Shown: piece by piece, positions 53,641 to 64,000 of the stretch
Layout of the letters: each line of letters opens with the position of its first letter
How positions within the stretch are numbered: position 1 is the stretch's first letter
Origin: Hippasteria phrygiana
Lineage: Eukaryota > Echinodermata > Asteroidea > Valvatida > Goniasteridae
NCBI GenBank assembly: GCA_037893225.1
Contig: JAZGUH010000205.1
Location: 62,001 to 126,000 of the forward strand
Length of the DNA stretch: 64,000 nucleotides
Direction: 5' to 3'
Program-made: the position numbers and the translations under genes
The notes under the pieces: generated by a model
What the model saw: the letters and a program-made list of their open reading frames with translations, nothing else
The model's database searches: none
What the model was told of the DNA's origin: nothing

Positions 53641-54436
53641 GTATGTACAGTTGTACATGTACATGTGTACATGTACACAAAAATAGAGAATGTACTGAAA
53701 ATCTATAAAACCAGTTTAAGAATGCAATTTTCTGTGAGAGGATAAAAATGTACAGATATCTTTGCATGATCACAGGCTGTGCACACGCTAACCATTACAC
53801 ACACTTAATACATACAGTTATGATACATGCTCATGTAAAAATGTATGAGACATAATCCTGCTCCAGTTTTCAACACACCTCATTTCTATGACAGTGAGGA
53901 TGCATTTTATTGATCGGATCATTTGCTGAGAGTCAACTAAGGTGCGGTTGCATACACATGTACGCAGTGACTCAGTCTCAAGAATAAATAATGAGGGCAT
54001 TCAACCACCTTAGCACAGTTTGGAGCACACTCCTTTCTGTCCTCATCTTTCTTCGTTTTCATGAATTGCCCCTCTGAGTTGTTCAGTCTTGTCATCAGAC
54101 AGATTTTGGTCTTCTGTAAAAAGCCATTTCATAATACTTTCGTACAAGTACGTGTACATCTTGTGTTGAATGCACCCTGAACACACTGTCTCTGATTGTC
54201 GTACTTCTGCATACACCATAGGCGGCAATACACATTGCAATGTGTCATTGATACCGTAGTACCAGTTTTCTAGCCTCTGTTCCTGTTTGATTTTTTTAAT
54301 TAAACCACTAATGAGAATGTTGAAGCATCGATTTCACCTACATGTACATTGTACATACACATACATTGTACATGATAATCAAATTGTATCATGATGATCT
54401 TAACTTTTTAAAAAATCTATGTGGCTGTCATCCACT
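53641..54436. other. No recognised feature
   Basis: Anonymous intron sequence; small ORFs only. Confidence 0.4.
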
Positions 54437-54464
54437 CCCCCCCCCCCCCCCCCCCCCCCCCCCT
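54437..54464. repeat. Poly-C tract, about 28 bp
   Basis: Uninterrupted C run, the longest in the window. Confidence 0.95.
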
Positions 54465-54701
54465 TCAAAAAAATCAAAAGGGGTGCTCAGTTCTATTTTG
54501 ATGGAGAGAAATATTTTATTTCTGGTTGTATCAATGTACATACATCTACATGTACCCGAGTTGTTTCCAGAAAATCATGGACTCCACATTTCTGGCAAGT
54601 CAACCATAACATTGATCAGTTTCCAACCCTGATGACCAGGGTTGGTTTCAACCTGTGTGTGGACTGCTGTGTGCCATATGGTTTTAAATGGAAAACAGCC
54701 T

Positions 54702-54775
54702 GAACATGGGCCCAATTTCACCAAGATACATGTATCTTTTGAAGAGTACCGGTAGTCTTTGCTAAGCAGTAAGTG
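54702..54775. repeat. Partial CCCAATTTC/TAAGCA family element
   Basis: GGGCCCAATTTCACCAAGAT, then GATACATGTATC in the middle, to TTTGCTAAGCAG. It resembles the ends of the 794-1628 element with a TACATG unit inside. Confidence 0.5.
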
Positions 54776-54795
54776 ATTGTGCAAGTCCTAACCAA

Positions 54796-56068
54796 TTAAA
54801 GGTACATGTACATGTACAATGTACATGTACATGTAGTGTACACGATAGGTAATCCTCCAATTTCTTATTTTGTTTACCTTACTAGACTGTAAGTTAATAG
54901 TAGTCTCAATCATCCTGTGAAATGATGGCACCAGGTGTGCTGCCGTTGTCAAAAAAAGTGGAAATTTATATCGTTTTCCCAATGATTTTCAGCTGGAAAT
55001 CGTTGCAAAACTGCCCTGTGGCCTTTAGTCACAGCGCGCGTGGCTACCCGGACGAGTGGCGCGCCCCGGACATGCTGGCATTCGGGGCGCGTCACGTGTC
55101 CAGGTAGCCACGCGCACCTTGACTAAAGGCTAGCATATGCCCGACGGTTGAAAACGAGCGCCGTTTTTCTCGTTTTTTTTGCCATCCAACAACGCAAAAC
55201 TTTGAACAGGTCAGTGGAACGATATTTCCTATAACAGGCCTCAAATTTACGATTTTCTAGGGCACGGCCATTTTGCCTTCGGTAATGAAAAATTTGGCAG
55301 GGCACCAAGGCCAAAGCAAAGGGCACCAAGGCCAATGGCATTTTTTAAAAAAGGGCACGGAGGCCAGTCATTATTACTTCTATTAGAAATATTCTGTGAA
55401 GCCCTGTAAAACTCTACAAGCTCTGTAAAACTCCACAGATACATGTACATTTACATGAATGTTTGTCGCTTTAATCGATCTTTTCGTGGCATTTTTAAAA
55501 CAAACTTGATAATAGTTTAGCTTATTATAAACAACACAGAATACATCGGTCATACAATGAATGATGCCATGCGCCGCACGTACACAACTCCATGATGAAA
55601 GTGCGAGCGAACTTAACAACCAACTTCGATTTTGCCTGGTAACCTAAGCACAAAATATAACATGGGTACCAGGCAAAATCGACCAGTGGTTGGCAAATAG
55701 TCGCTGATGGAACTTGGCCGTACCATACGTGTACGTGCTTTAGATTAAATCTGGCTTCTTCGCCCTGCATTCAAAATTAAAATGCTGATGGAGGGATCAA
55801 AACCAGTCTATATCAAGCTTTGTGTCGTATGCATGCTGCAGCAGCCGTACGTACAAATGTACATGTACAATGTAGTACATGTACATACCGGTACCGGTCT
55901 GGCCTGTGTGCACCGTTGCCATGCTGTGCGCCCCGGCCACGGCGGCCCGGCCCGTCACGTCGGCACAAACTTAAGGGCATCGACGGCACTGGCTGTCGTG
56001 GCCGCCATTAAATTTGAGGCCTGAAATACTAACCCCCAAATCCGCCCATTTCTGAAAATTGCAACAAT
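54796..56068. mobile_element. Family A TIR element, interrupted copy
   Basis: The left end is TTAAAGGTA followed by about 30 bp of TACATG repeats and then GTAGTGTACACGAT, i.e. the terminal repeat is split by hexamer repeats. The body runs to 55234, is interrupted by 55235-56023, and resumes with AAATACTAACCCCCAAATCC. The right end is lost. Confidence 0.85.
55235..56023. mobile_element. 789-bp TIR element nested in family A copy
   Basis: Ends CAGGCCTCAAATTTACG and TTAAATTTGAGGCCTG. It sits exactly inside the family A block that reads CCTATAAAATACTAA in uninterrupted copies, with at most one duplicated A. GGGCACCAAGGCCAA-type words recur near the left end. No transposase recognised. Confidence 0.85.
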
Positions 56069-57316
56069 GAATGCCCTGAACCTATCGAATGTTGGTTCAA
56101 GATGTACAATGTACATGTATGTGTACAAAAGTGTATGTACACAAAAACACATGTACATAGTGTATGTGCACAGTAGAAATGGAATTCAACAGTCTGTCTC
56201 CTGGTGAAGTAGTCACACAACAGCTTTGTGAAGAAGCTGAGGTTGTACAATACGTAGGGCAGCAGATTTGTTAATGGTTATAAATAGCTGTACAGAAACA
56301 AAAAGCGTGGTCCCTTGGAAGGAACAGTGTTTTCTTGTGGACTGACTAGAAATCTGAAGGTTAAAATGAGACTTCTACATTTATGGGAATTTGCCGAACA
56401 AATATAGAAGCCATTTTTGTGGTGGTGCCTAGCTCTTTTTCGTATGTGCACGTGCGTGAAGAGAAAATGTTCCTCATTTTCATATAGAATTGACGCATGC
56501 GCACTAGTTTCCCCCATTTTTCGGAGGGAGATTTTATGAAATTCCCAAGACGTTGTTACTGGCGGTTCGTGGCTATTAATAGTTTGTCGTGATAACGCCC
56601 TCTTGCGGCGGCAGGTTATTGTGTATATACATAACGTCTTGAACCAAGACTACATGTAGGTGGTGCCAGGCATGTATGTACATGTATGTACATGTAAGAA
56701 AACTAAATTGGAATCCCTTATACCCTTATACTGGAATTCAGTGCTTTTTTGGCAGGAGGGGGATTTTTTTTGGGGGGGGGGGGGGGGGAGAGGAGGATTA
56801 CAAGCACTCCTGACCTACATTGATGTACATGTACATGTGCACACACTCATCCGGATGGCATGGTCAATATAAAGACCTTTGATTTTTGATAAGTTTGGTT
56901 CATGGACTACATGTGTGTACAGGGCCCTATAGGTAACGTGATCATGAATGCAATATCAAGTGAACTGTAGACATCCAGTGAGTAAACACTTATCCCTTGG
57001 ATGACCTTTAATCCATCTGTCCTCTCCCTGTACCCGACTAATTAACTACATGCAGACATATGACTTGAGCACATCTGCAGTCATGATCGAGAACCGATTG
57101 TGGCGACAAAGGTCTTGGCCTGATGTTGTCTGTACACACTACATGTAGTTCCTGATATGAAAAGCATTAAAGTTGCACATGTAATTGATGTTTGTCATGA
57201 GTTACAAGATTTCGAGAGTATTTCTTGGAAACAAGTTGGAGCGTGTCTGATAACATAGGAATCTTAACTTCTTTTCATGTATCTTATGTTCGTTGTACAC
57301 AAATGTATGTAACCAT
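56069..57316. other. No recognised feature
   Basis: Anonymous intron sequence with a G-run at 56771-56787. Confidence 0.4.
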
Positions 57317-57516
57317 GTACGTGCACTGTATATATCTCCGAGGACAAGAGAAGAAAGGAAACACAAAGAAACCTTTCAGTCCTCGAACGTAGAGTCTTTT
57401 GTTGAAATCGGTCCTCGAACTTAAGGATACGTGCTTAGTCTATGGGGGTTGGTTATATTAAAGGAACAATAGGAAACACAAAGCATTGTCCTCGGACGTA
57501 TTGGGGAAGTACGACT
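57317..57516 (+). mobile_element. 200-bp repeat, copy 2
   Basis: Same boundaries and length as 53441-53640 with a handful of substitutions (for example GAACTTAAGG for GAACGTAAGG). The flanks differ after ACGACT, so the unit is defined. Confidence 0.85.
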
Positions 57517-58114
57517 AATTGTACATGTACAGTGTACAGTGTACACATGTACGTGTTCTTGTGAAGAAGGAATTTGCGTCAGGGATGATGTACCGTAAAC
57601 TAGAAGAATCAGCAAGTTTTTAGAAATGGAATTTGGCCTTGCCAGCAAACCCTGTATAGAGTATGTGCTGAATGAATCCTCGTGTTTCCGTGCACATATA
57701 TATACAATTCGTGTGTAACTGTAAAAAAACACAAAAGCTGCTTAATTGTTTTCCTTTTTAATTAGTCATCCGAACCCAAGATGTGTGGTCACGCACATGC
57801 ATGCAAATGCATGTTTACTAATTTAGTACAGGGCAAGTCTTTCTACCTTAATCTGGGTCATCTGTTTTTTTTCTGCTTTCCTAGTGAAAAAAAATCAAGC
57901 CATAAATGTATTAATTTGATCAGTTTACGGCCCAGACAAGATGAAACCTGCCCTTTTATGCAATGCAGTCCTTTTGTGATTTTTGTTTGGCTGGCATGAA
58001 ACGGATCTCCTTTACTTTTTTATCAGTGAACAGAGCTATAGAAATTAGGTCACTATATGGAGGCTGGCATACCTGAGATGGATGGTTATATTTATCATGC
58101 AGTTTGGCCTCATC
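57517..58114. other. No recognised feature
   Basis: AT-rich intron sequence. Confidence 0.4.
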
Positions 58115-58469
58115 CAATAAGCCATTTGCGAGTTAAATTTGAATAACATCTGGTACATTGACGTGCTCAAAATGCTTTGCACATTTTAACTTTGAATTAC
58201 TATATCACGTGATTCGGGGCAAGCCTTATGCTAGCAGCTCCCGACTCTGAAATGGTCTGGTGTCTTTGTGCCATTCTCACCCATTGTGAACAATGTATTG
58301 GTGCTAAGCGTCTCTTACGTAACTATGCAAGAGCTTGCCCCGAATCATGTGCTACATGTATAGCAACAGTGTCTTTGGTCTGGAGAATTTAAAGTTAAAA
58401 TGTGCCAAGCATTTGAAGCAAGGCAGTGTACCAGATGTTATTCAAATTTAACTCGCAAATGGCTTATTG
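58115..58469. mobile_element. Foldback element with nested palindromic core
   Basis: Outer arms of about 80 bp (CAATAAGCCATTTGCGAG, then GAATAACATCTGGTACA) are mirrored at 58391-58469. Between them lies a second pair of ends (CACGTGATTCGGGGCAAGC) at 58206-58351. Confidence 0.85.
58206..58351. mobile_element. 146-bp inner palindromic element
   Basis: CACGTGATTCGGGGCAAGC pairs with GCTTGCCCCGAATCATGTG. The remaining loop is unique. It may be an independent insertion or the true core of the outer foldback. Confidence 0.7.
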
Positions 58470-59018
58470 AGGCCAATGTGTACAAATGTAGGTACATGTA
58501 TATATGCATCATGTCTGTCCTGACCCCTAAACAAGGATACGGCATGAAATTAAGAACATTTGGTACAGATAGATTACATGTACATTGTACAAGGCAAGAT
58601 TTTTGAAAAAAGTGACATGAAGGCATTTTTGAGTACCAAATTTGAGGGTGTTATTAAGTTTTAGTACATCGTACGAACTTTCAGTACGTCATCTGCTCTT
58701 TTTTTCTTGTTAATTTCTGTATCAAATTTATATGTCAAATCGTCAAGGACTAAAAAATTAAAACTTGGTAATATCACATTAGTCAAGATGTTACAACCTG
58801 TTCAAAATGCCTCCTTGAAGTGGTAAGCGAGCACTTTTCTAAAATCTCACCTATGTACATGTAGACCATAGGCTAAATATTTCAAAGTACATGTACATGT
58901 ATGATGCATGGCAAATACATGTAGTATGCATGTGTTAAACATGAAGTTAGGGCAATATTTTAAAGATGTATCATTGACAGAGCTGAACACATACAAATGT
59001 AGCTGCAGGCAGTGTTCA
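58470..59018. other. No recognised feature
   Basis: AT-rich intron sequence with TACATG words. Confidence 0.4.
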
Positions 59019-59020
59019 TA

Positions 59021-59201
59021 CACTGCCAAAAATGATTTTCTTAATTTCTTAATATAAGATATATTTTCTTATATTAAGAAATTATTTCAAGAAAAATGTT
59101 CTTGTGTCACTCCCTAGAAAACTTTTCTAGGGAGTGAGACAAGAAAAGTTGTCTTGAAATAAGATAATTTTCTCATTTTAAGAAAACCATTTTTGGCAGT
59201 G
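59021..59201. mobile_element. TA-flanked palindromic MITE, CACTGCCAAAAATG ends
   Basis: CACTGCCAAAAATGATTTTC mirrors GAAAACCATTTTTGGCAGTG and is flanked by TA on both sides, as for mariner-type MITEs. Internal hairpins are TTCTTAATATAAGA and CTCCCTAGAAAA with TTTTCTAGGGAG. Confidence 0.9.
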
Positions 59202-59203
59202 TA

Positions 59204-59627
59204 CTTTGTGTGATTCAACATGAAATAACAAACCTGTGAAAGTTTCGGTTAAATTCCGTCAACCGAGTCACAAGAAAATATTGAAAAACTGTTCTGTTTT
59301 AACTGTGATTCTGTGCACGTTCATATGGGCTTGTTTGGATTGTTGGAATCAAAATACGGTAAACCACAGCCTTTTAGCAGGTCTTGAGATAACAATTTTC
59401 TCAAAGATGACAGCATTTCAGATGGAAATATTTCAGAGGATGTGTACATGTACTGGTACCATACATGTATTTTATAAACAGTAAGCTTTCAGATTGAAAC
59501 AAATCAATTTGATTTTTGATCATTACCAAAGCTATATCATACCTTTTAATCTGCATACATGCCGATAAAGGGTACTGAACATGACCCTTGAAATCATCTG
59601 CGATATTATCTATCATGTTCACTTTTA
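59204..59627. other. No recognised feature
   Basis: Anonymous intron sequence. Confidence 0.4.
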
Positions 59628-59946
59628 AAATGTATTCAATTTACCTAGTCAGTTTCCCTTGTGGATTGTTTGACGAATTATAAGTTAAAAAGTCATATCA
59701 CTCATTGAGTGATCCCCACAATGTCGCTTCCCAGGTTGTATCGTAAAATTGGGTGTGATCCCTGGCTATACGGCATTCTGGGTTTATGACTTCTGACTAG
59801 CGCCCACCCGAACAAAGATACTGACAATTTGGGAGACCGCCAACATAGGGCAAGATAGCTCAGTTGGTAGAGCGCCGGTACGGTAACCCGGAGGTCGCAG
59901 GTTCGAATCCCGCTCCTGCCAGTTTCTTTGTTCACTTTGAAAATGT
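59628..59946 (+). mobile_element. tRNA-derived SINE, most complete copy
   Basis: In order: AAATGTATTCAATTTACC, CAGTTTCCCTTGTGGATTGT, TGAGTGATCCCCACAATG, GGTGTGATCCCTGGCTATAC, GACTTCTGACTAGCGCCCAC, CTGACAATTTGGGAGACCGC, the tRNA-like unit 59849-59920 and CTTTGTTCACTTTGAAAATG. The tRNA part is at the 3' side of this unit. That is unusual for a SINE, where it is normally the 5' head, and suggests that the mobile unit is larger or composite. Confidence 0.75.
59849..59920 (+). other. tRNA-Thr(GGT)-like unit
   Basis: 72 nt. Acceptor arms GGCAAGA and TCCTGCC (one mismatch), D-arm GCTC/GAGC, anticodon arm CCGGT/CCCGG with loop ACGGTAA, T-arm GCAGG/CCCGC with TTCGAAT. Box A TAGCTCAGTTGG and box B GGTTCGAATCC are perfect. 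Position 33 is C rather than U and the anticodon would be GGT, which eukaryotes do not normally use. It is therefore a pol III promoter module rather than a working tRNA. Confidence 0.85.
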
Positions 59947-60884
59947 TAGAATTGGGTCAGTTCAGCAACTTGTGAAATGTTGCCCAATCACATCACCTCT
60001 AAGTCAATGCAAAATGCACTAAATTTTAGACAGACATACATGTAAGTTACTTTTGGCATATTCTCATTAATTAATCTCAATCATACACATGTACTATAAA
60101 ACTACATTTTCCACAAACAAATGTTTGCAGAGCAAGTACATTTAGGATGTGTGATGTTGTATTGGTTTACTTAAAAGACTAACTCTAACGATTTCCAAGT
60201 TTTCTTGTTTTTAGTTTTATGTCTTATAAAACATATAGGCCTACTTGTCAATATCCCTATATTTGACGCCAATTTTTATGTAAAGCAAAACGCATTTTTG
60301 TAGCCTTTCTTTCCTCGGGTAGACCCCAGTTTCGTGAAAAGGAGCGTGACTTCAAAGCTCATGAATATTTATTTCTGTGACATACATGTATTACCGTGGA
60401 GAGCATCAACGCAACACACAACACCGCGTGTGTGTACATATTACATGTACATGTACAATGTACAATTGTTTGCCTGTGTGCACTGTGCATTGCAGCTGGG
60501 ATGGAACCAGCCGTGCCTGTTGGCCGAGTACCAGTTTTCTTGCTTTCTCCGGTGTGACGTCAAAAATGTTTCATTTCTCAACAGTGCCTCTCAACAGTGC
60601 CACCAGCGGTAAATTTGTAGAAAGTTGTCATCAACTCGAAAGAAAATGTTGATAATTTCTCGCAAAATAACACAACATTGAGACGCAAAACAAACATGAT
60701 TTTGTAATGAATAAGTATTTTATTATATATTGAGCACAATAATGTTTAATTTCAACACTTTTTAAAAAATGGTTGGGGTTGATCATTAACATCGGTTGCC
60801 CCAGAGGCATAAAAGTGAATGCATTTTTTTCTTGGCAAGTTCCACAATCAATAACAAAGAAGGGAGTTACATGTACATGTACCT
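59947..60884. other. No recognised feature
   Basis: Anonymous intron sequence. Overlapping ORFs at 60334-60652 are unrecognised. Confidence 0.4.
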
Positions 60885-61024
60885 GTCGAGCGCAATCTGG
60901 AGTTTTGCGCAAGTTTATTGTACTCCTCCTGAGTTCATATTCCTATGAATGGATTTCATTCAAAGGGAAATTAGCTCAGGAGGGAGTACAATAAACTTGC
61001 GCAAAACTCCAGATTGCGCTCGAC
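60885..61024. mobile_element. 140-bp foldback MITE
   Basis: GTCGAGCGCAATCTGGAGTT begins a near-perfect 49-bp arm mirrored at 60975-61024, with a loop of about 40 bp. The arms are almost free of mismatches, suggesting recent origin or conversion. Confidence 0.95.
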
Positions 61025-62039
61025 ATACCCAACCATTCTGTTCCTCATTTGAAGCGCATCAAAGTCAGGCATGTGGAAGTGGGGTAAGGCTAGGATTAAG
61101 CTCCTTCATCAAAGCTTTCATGGGATTATCTCCCTCATTTGGCTATTGAAATGTGAACCTTTTGGTTCAAGAGTGTATTGATCTAACAGGTTGTAGGATA
61201 TGACAGTTATATTCCAAGGGACTGGTTGGTGAAGTGTGTCAACAAGTAAGGAATACCCTAGCAATCTGGAGATTAAAACCATTCCTTTCCAGTCTGCTGG
61301 GCGCCACACATGAAAGTGTCAAGTAGTAATGTTTAATAAGTGTTCTGGACAGTATTGAATGTGCCTGAGAGAGCTGTATTCATAATTAAGAATACCTTTG
61401 GGATTGTGTTTTCTTTGGGAAACTTGAGAACGTGTGCAAATACACTGTACTGTTTGTGGGATGTGTGGTGGACTGATAATGTTAATGCTTAGGTTGGCAT
61501 TGCATTGTGTACATGTCTGTACGTGTATGTATGTACATGTATAGGCAGTAATAATTTTGTTCCGCAGTTCTGTTTGTCGATTCCTTCTGAAATTTTAAGA
61601 ATTGTTGATTCCTTCTGAAATTTTAAGAATGGTTGAACGTACATGTACGTGACAATGCCAGAATCAATTCAGAAGTGTTTCTTTGTCGCACACATTCCAA
61701 AAACTGTACTAAATCTTTTGCAAGTGATGACAGTTTGTGAACTTGCTGGAAAATGTAGGTCTTCTGGTTCACTGAACCCAGGCTGATGTGTGATGCTGCA
61801 GTGCACAAACTGGTCTAGTCAGAATGTTGATGAAAGGGTTGTATACGCAGTTTGTAGTTATGTTGAGTTCAGCATGAGACAACCACCTGCACAAAAAACT
61901 GTTAGCAAATGTCAGTTCAGGAGAACAAAATGGACTTTCAAAATGTCAGAGTTTTCTTTTATAATGTAGGGGAGGTGGAGGTGCAGGAAGGGGCGTGTAG
62001 ATTGTTAAGCCAACTGACTGAAAGTCCATTGTGTTAAAC
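61025..62039. other. No recognised feature
   Basis: Anonymous intron sequence. TTCCTTCTGAAATTTTAAGA is repeated at about 61582 and 61609. Confidence 0.4.
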
Positions 62040-62077
62040 ATAATTATGTGCAATTATAGTACTGCAGGTACATGTCC

Positions 62078-62475
62078 AACAAAATCAAACTGCTATATCC
62101 AACAAAATCCAACAATGGTAAAAAGCTGTAATTTGTTGGATGTACATTTGTAGCAGTCAACACAAACTACATGGTTTGTTAGATATTGTTATATTCAGCA
62201 GGATAGCAGCTAAATATGCCTATTGGATTTTGTCATATTTAGGATGGTGGAAGCAGAATTATAGTAACATTTCAGTTGGATTTTGTTGGATTTGGTAGAG
62301 TTTACACAAACACCTGTTGTTTTTTTGTTAGATTCAGCAGGGTAGCTGCACAATGCCAAGGCTGGTGTGTAGGTGGCACACTGCAGAATCCAACCAAATT
62401 TGCTGTTGGATTTTGTTGTATTTAGCAGGCTTCTCATTTCAGTTTTGTTGGAAATTGTTGGATTTAGTAGGGCCA
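62078..62475 (+). repeat. TTGGATTTTGTTGGATTTAG repeat field
   Basis: Variants of GTTGGATTTTGTTGGATTT followed by (G/A)GTAG or AGCAGG occur at about 62218, 62275, 62328, 62403 and 62445, with inverted CAACAAAATCCAACA at the left edge (62097). Same layout as 33936-35430 with different bases. Confidence 0.75.
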
Positions 62476-62717
62476 TTTGAAAAAAATTGAAGGGGGATGG
62501 TTGAGGATATTGTTCCAATTATATGATGAAGTTCAACTCACACTGATTCTTCAAAGTAGAACATGGGTTTGATTTAACACTAGAAAAGTTGACTTGCTCA
62601 AACTATGCCATTGTTTGTAAGATCACAGTATTTTTTAAAATATCTTATTCCACCTGCAGCTTTCCTTGTTGGTTTTACTACTGTTTTTTTTTCTTTGTCC
62701 GCAATTTTTCATCATTG
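62476..62717. other. No recognised feature
   Basis: AT-rich intron sequence. Confidence 0.4.
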
Positions 62718-63218
62718 TTAAAGGTAGCGTACACGATTGGTAAAACTCCCAATTTTCTTTTTCCTGAATTATTACGAAATACCTTACTAGACTGTAAGTT
62801 AATAGTAGTCTCAATCATCCTGTGAAATGATGGCACCTGGTGTGCTGTCGTTGTCAAGAAAAGTGGAAATATATATCGTTTTCCAACGATTTCCAGCTGA
62901 AAATTGTTGGAAAACTGTCCTGTAGGCTTTAGTCAAAGCGCGCGTGGCTACCCGGACGAGTGGCGCGCCCCAGACATGATGGCGCCATGGCATATCTGGG
63001 GTGCGTCACGCGCCCAGATAGCCATGCGCGCCTTGACTAAAGGCTATCATCTGCCCGACGGTTGAAAACGAGCGCCGATTTTCTCTCGTTTTTTCGCCAC
63101 CCAACAACGCAAAACTTTGAACAGGTCAGTGGAATGATATTTCCTATAACATACTAATCCCCAAATCCGCCCATTTCTGAAAATTGAAACAATGACCAAT
63201 CATGTACACTGCCTTTAA
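62718..63218. mobile_element. Family A TIR element, complete copy
   Basis: Ends TTAAAGGTAGCGTACACGAT and CAATCATGTACACTGCCTTTAA. A single 19-bp-like unit (CGCGCCCCAGACATGATGGC) lies at about 62963, followed by GCGCCATGGCATATCTGGGG, the mirror half. This is the best reference for the family, at 501 bp. Confidence 0.9.
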
Positions 63219-63844
63219 TCCCTGTGATCCTTTCTTTCTTCATCATTATTTCATGGATTTCCAGACCTTGTGCACTGTACTTTTTAAGATGTGGACATCA
63301 TAATCCTGCCATGAGTGACCTCTTTGTTGGATGTCAACACCCTGTCAGCCATCCAGCTGAACCAGAGAGTACTGGATGAGCCTGGCTTACTTTATTCTAA
63401 CCATAATGGGCTCACTAAGGTCACCACAGACCATTACTCCTGTCATGGATCCAGAAAATCTAAAGGGTGCAGACCAGTAAACGGGCCGAAAATTGCCTAC
63501 GCTGGTCAAATCACTATTTGCGACCCCTCAAATTCTCTGCTTTTAGAGCATTTTGTGGGCCATGAACTTGAGGGTTTGTAAAAGAGAAGGCTGGAAGCCG
63601 GTGCACAGGACTGTAAAATTTGGATGAAATTGGCCCCTAAAAGTGCTCTATTTTGCAATGGAGCGCAGGCATCATCTTTCAAGCTGGCGATGGACTACAG
63701 GACTACTTTTAGGGGTTACATGTATCATCTTTGGATGGAAGTTTCTCCAAAGTCAATGGTTAATCCCCATAAAATTGAACATAAACTGAAAAATTATGAA
63801 ATAAGCTTCAATTTGATGTGTCTCTCAAACACCTTGGAGCAGGG
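63219..63844. other. Intron sequence with two unrecognised ORFs
   Basis: The frames 63315-63581 (88 codons) and 63624-63848 (74 codons) read like coding sequence in places but contain no motif I know. They do not match the expected HOOK-domain continuation. Confidence 0.35.
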
Positions 63845-63925
63845 TTGATAAAAATCATGATTTTTTTTATTTAAATCTGATTTTTGTTTATTTAAATCGA
63901 TTTTGTTAAATTTTTTTTAACATCG
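63845..63925. repeat. AT-rich TTTAAATC(G/T)ATTTT repeat
   Basis: GATAAAAATCATGATTTTTT, then TTTAAATCTGATTTTTG and TTTAAATCGATTTTG. Short imperfect repeats of a TTTAAATC word. Confidence 0.6.
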
Positions 63926-64000
63926 TACCATTGGCATAAAACATTTGTTTCAAATAAGTCAATTTAAATGACCATCATTGAAAGTCAAGTATAACCACAC

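Larger units (their letters stand above)
40518..64000 (+). other. Intron 3 of the CCDC88 homologue (open to the right edge)
   Basis: The GTAAGA donor is at 40518 and no acceptor with a matching HOOK-domain continuation was found to 64000. I looked for the conserved LLLLLLGCAVQC-type helix that follows in the family. The interior is repeats and anonymous DNA. Confidence 0.6.

Noticed and set aside
59849..59920. Genuine tRNA-Thr gene
   Set aside because: Lacks U33, has the GGT anticodon that eukaryotes avoid, occurs in several diverged copies embedded in mobile-element sequence, and has no T-run terminator directly after it.
63315..63581. Exon 4 of the CCDC88 homologue
   Set aside because: The frame does not resemble the helix that follows exon 3 in the family, and it lacks a convincing phase-0 acceptor at the right place.

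Overview
This window is metazoan nuclear DNA. The only gene I can assign with confidence is split into short exons with GT/AG borders and long introns. The rest is dense, nested debris of DNA transposons, foldback elements, tRNA-derived SINEs and LINE fragments. Palindromic TACATG hexamers, poly-C runs and TAGGCCTA words recur throughout. Together with the CCDC88-family gene, this suggests a marine invertebrate deuterostome. I lean towards an echinoderm, but no decisive marker is present. There is no rRNA, CRISPR array, operon or other prokaryotic feature.

Layout. From 1 to about 27.2 kb the sequence is intergenic and repeat-rich. It holds a Tc1-like element with a truncated transposase (4728-5540), two nearly identical 1,210-bp copies of a repeat carrying LINE reverse-transcriptase remnants (7485-8694 and 9403-10612), and several large inverted-repeat elements. 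It also holds a broken gag-like gene (15061-15488), an element with a THAP-domain reading frame (17398-18753), TTAA-flanked piggyBac-type MITEs, and a chain of TIR elements between 21 and 26 kb, one with a small SAP-like ORF (24583-24720).

From about 27.2 kb onward the window covers the 5' part of a CCDC88 (girdin/daple) homologue on the + strand. Coding exon 1 is 27554-27607, exon 2 is 29928-30007 and exon 3 is 40409-40517, with matching splice phases. They encode the start of the N-terminal HOOK domain. I found no exon 4, so intron 3 runs past the right edge (more than 23 kb). Intron 1 carries a 170-bp tandem array inside a TIR element. Intron 2 carries nested TTAA elements, a long array built on GGATTTTGGAGGATTGAGG, and a TIR element with a THAP fragment facing a P2X7-C-like fragment. 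Intron 3 carries an inverted pair of tRNA-like units inside a TIR element, a 586-bp element repeating its own terminal motif, a 20-unit 19-bp array, and two nearly identical 200-bp copies.

The coding sequence is one gene and the rest is mobile-element biology. The informative content is the nesting order, the transposase-type domains still legible in decayed elements, and signs that TACATG hexamers have been inserted into copies of otherwise unrelated repeats.
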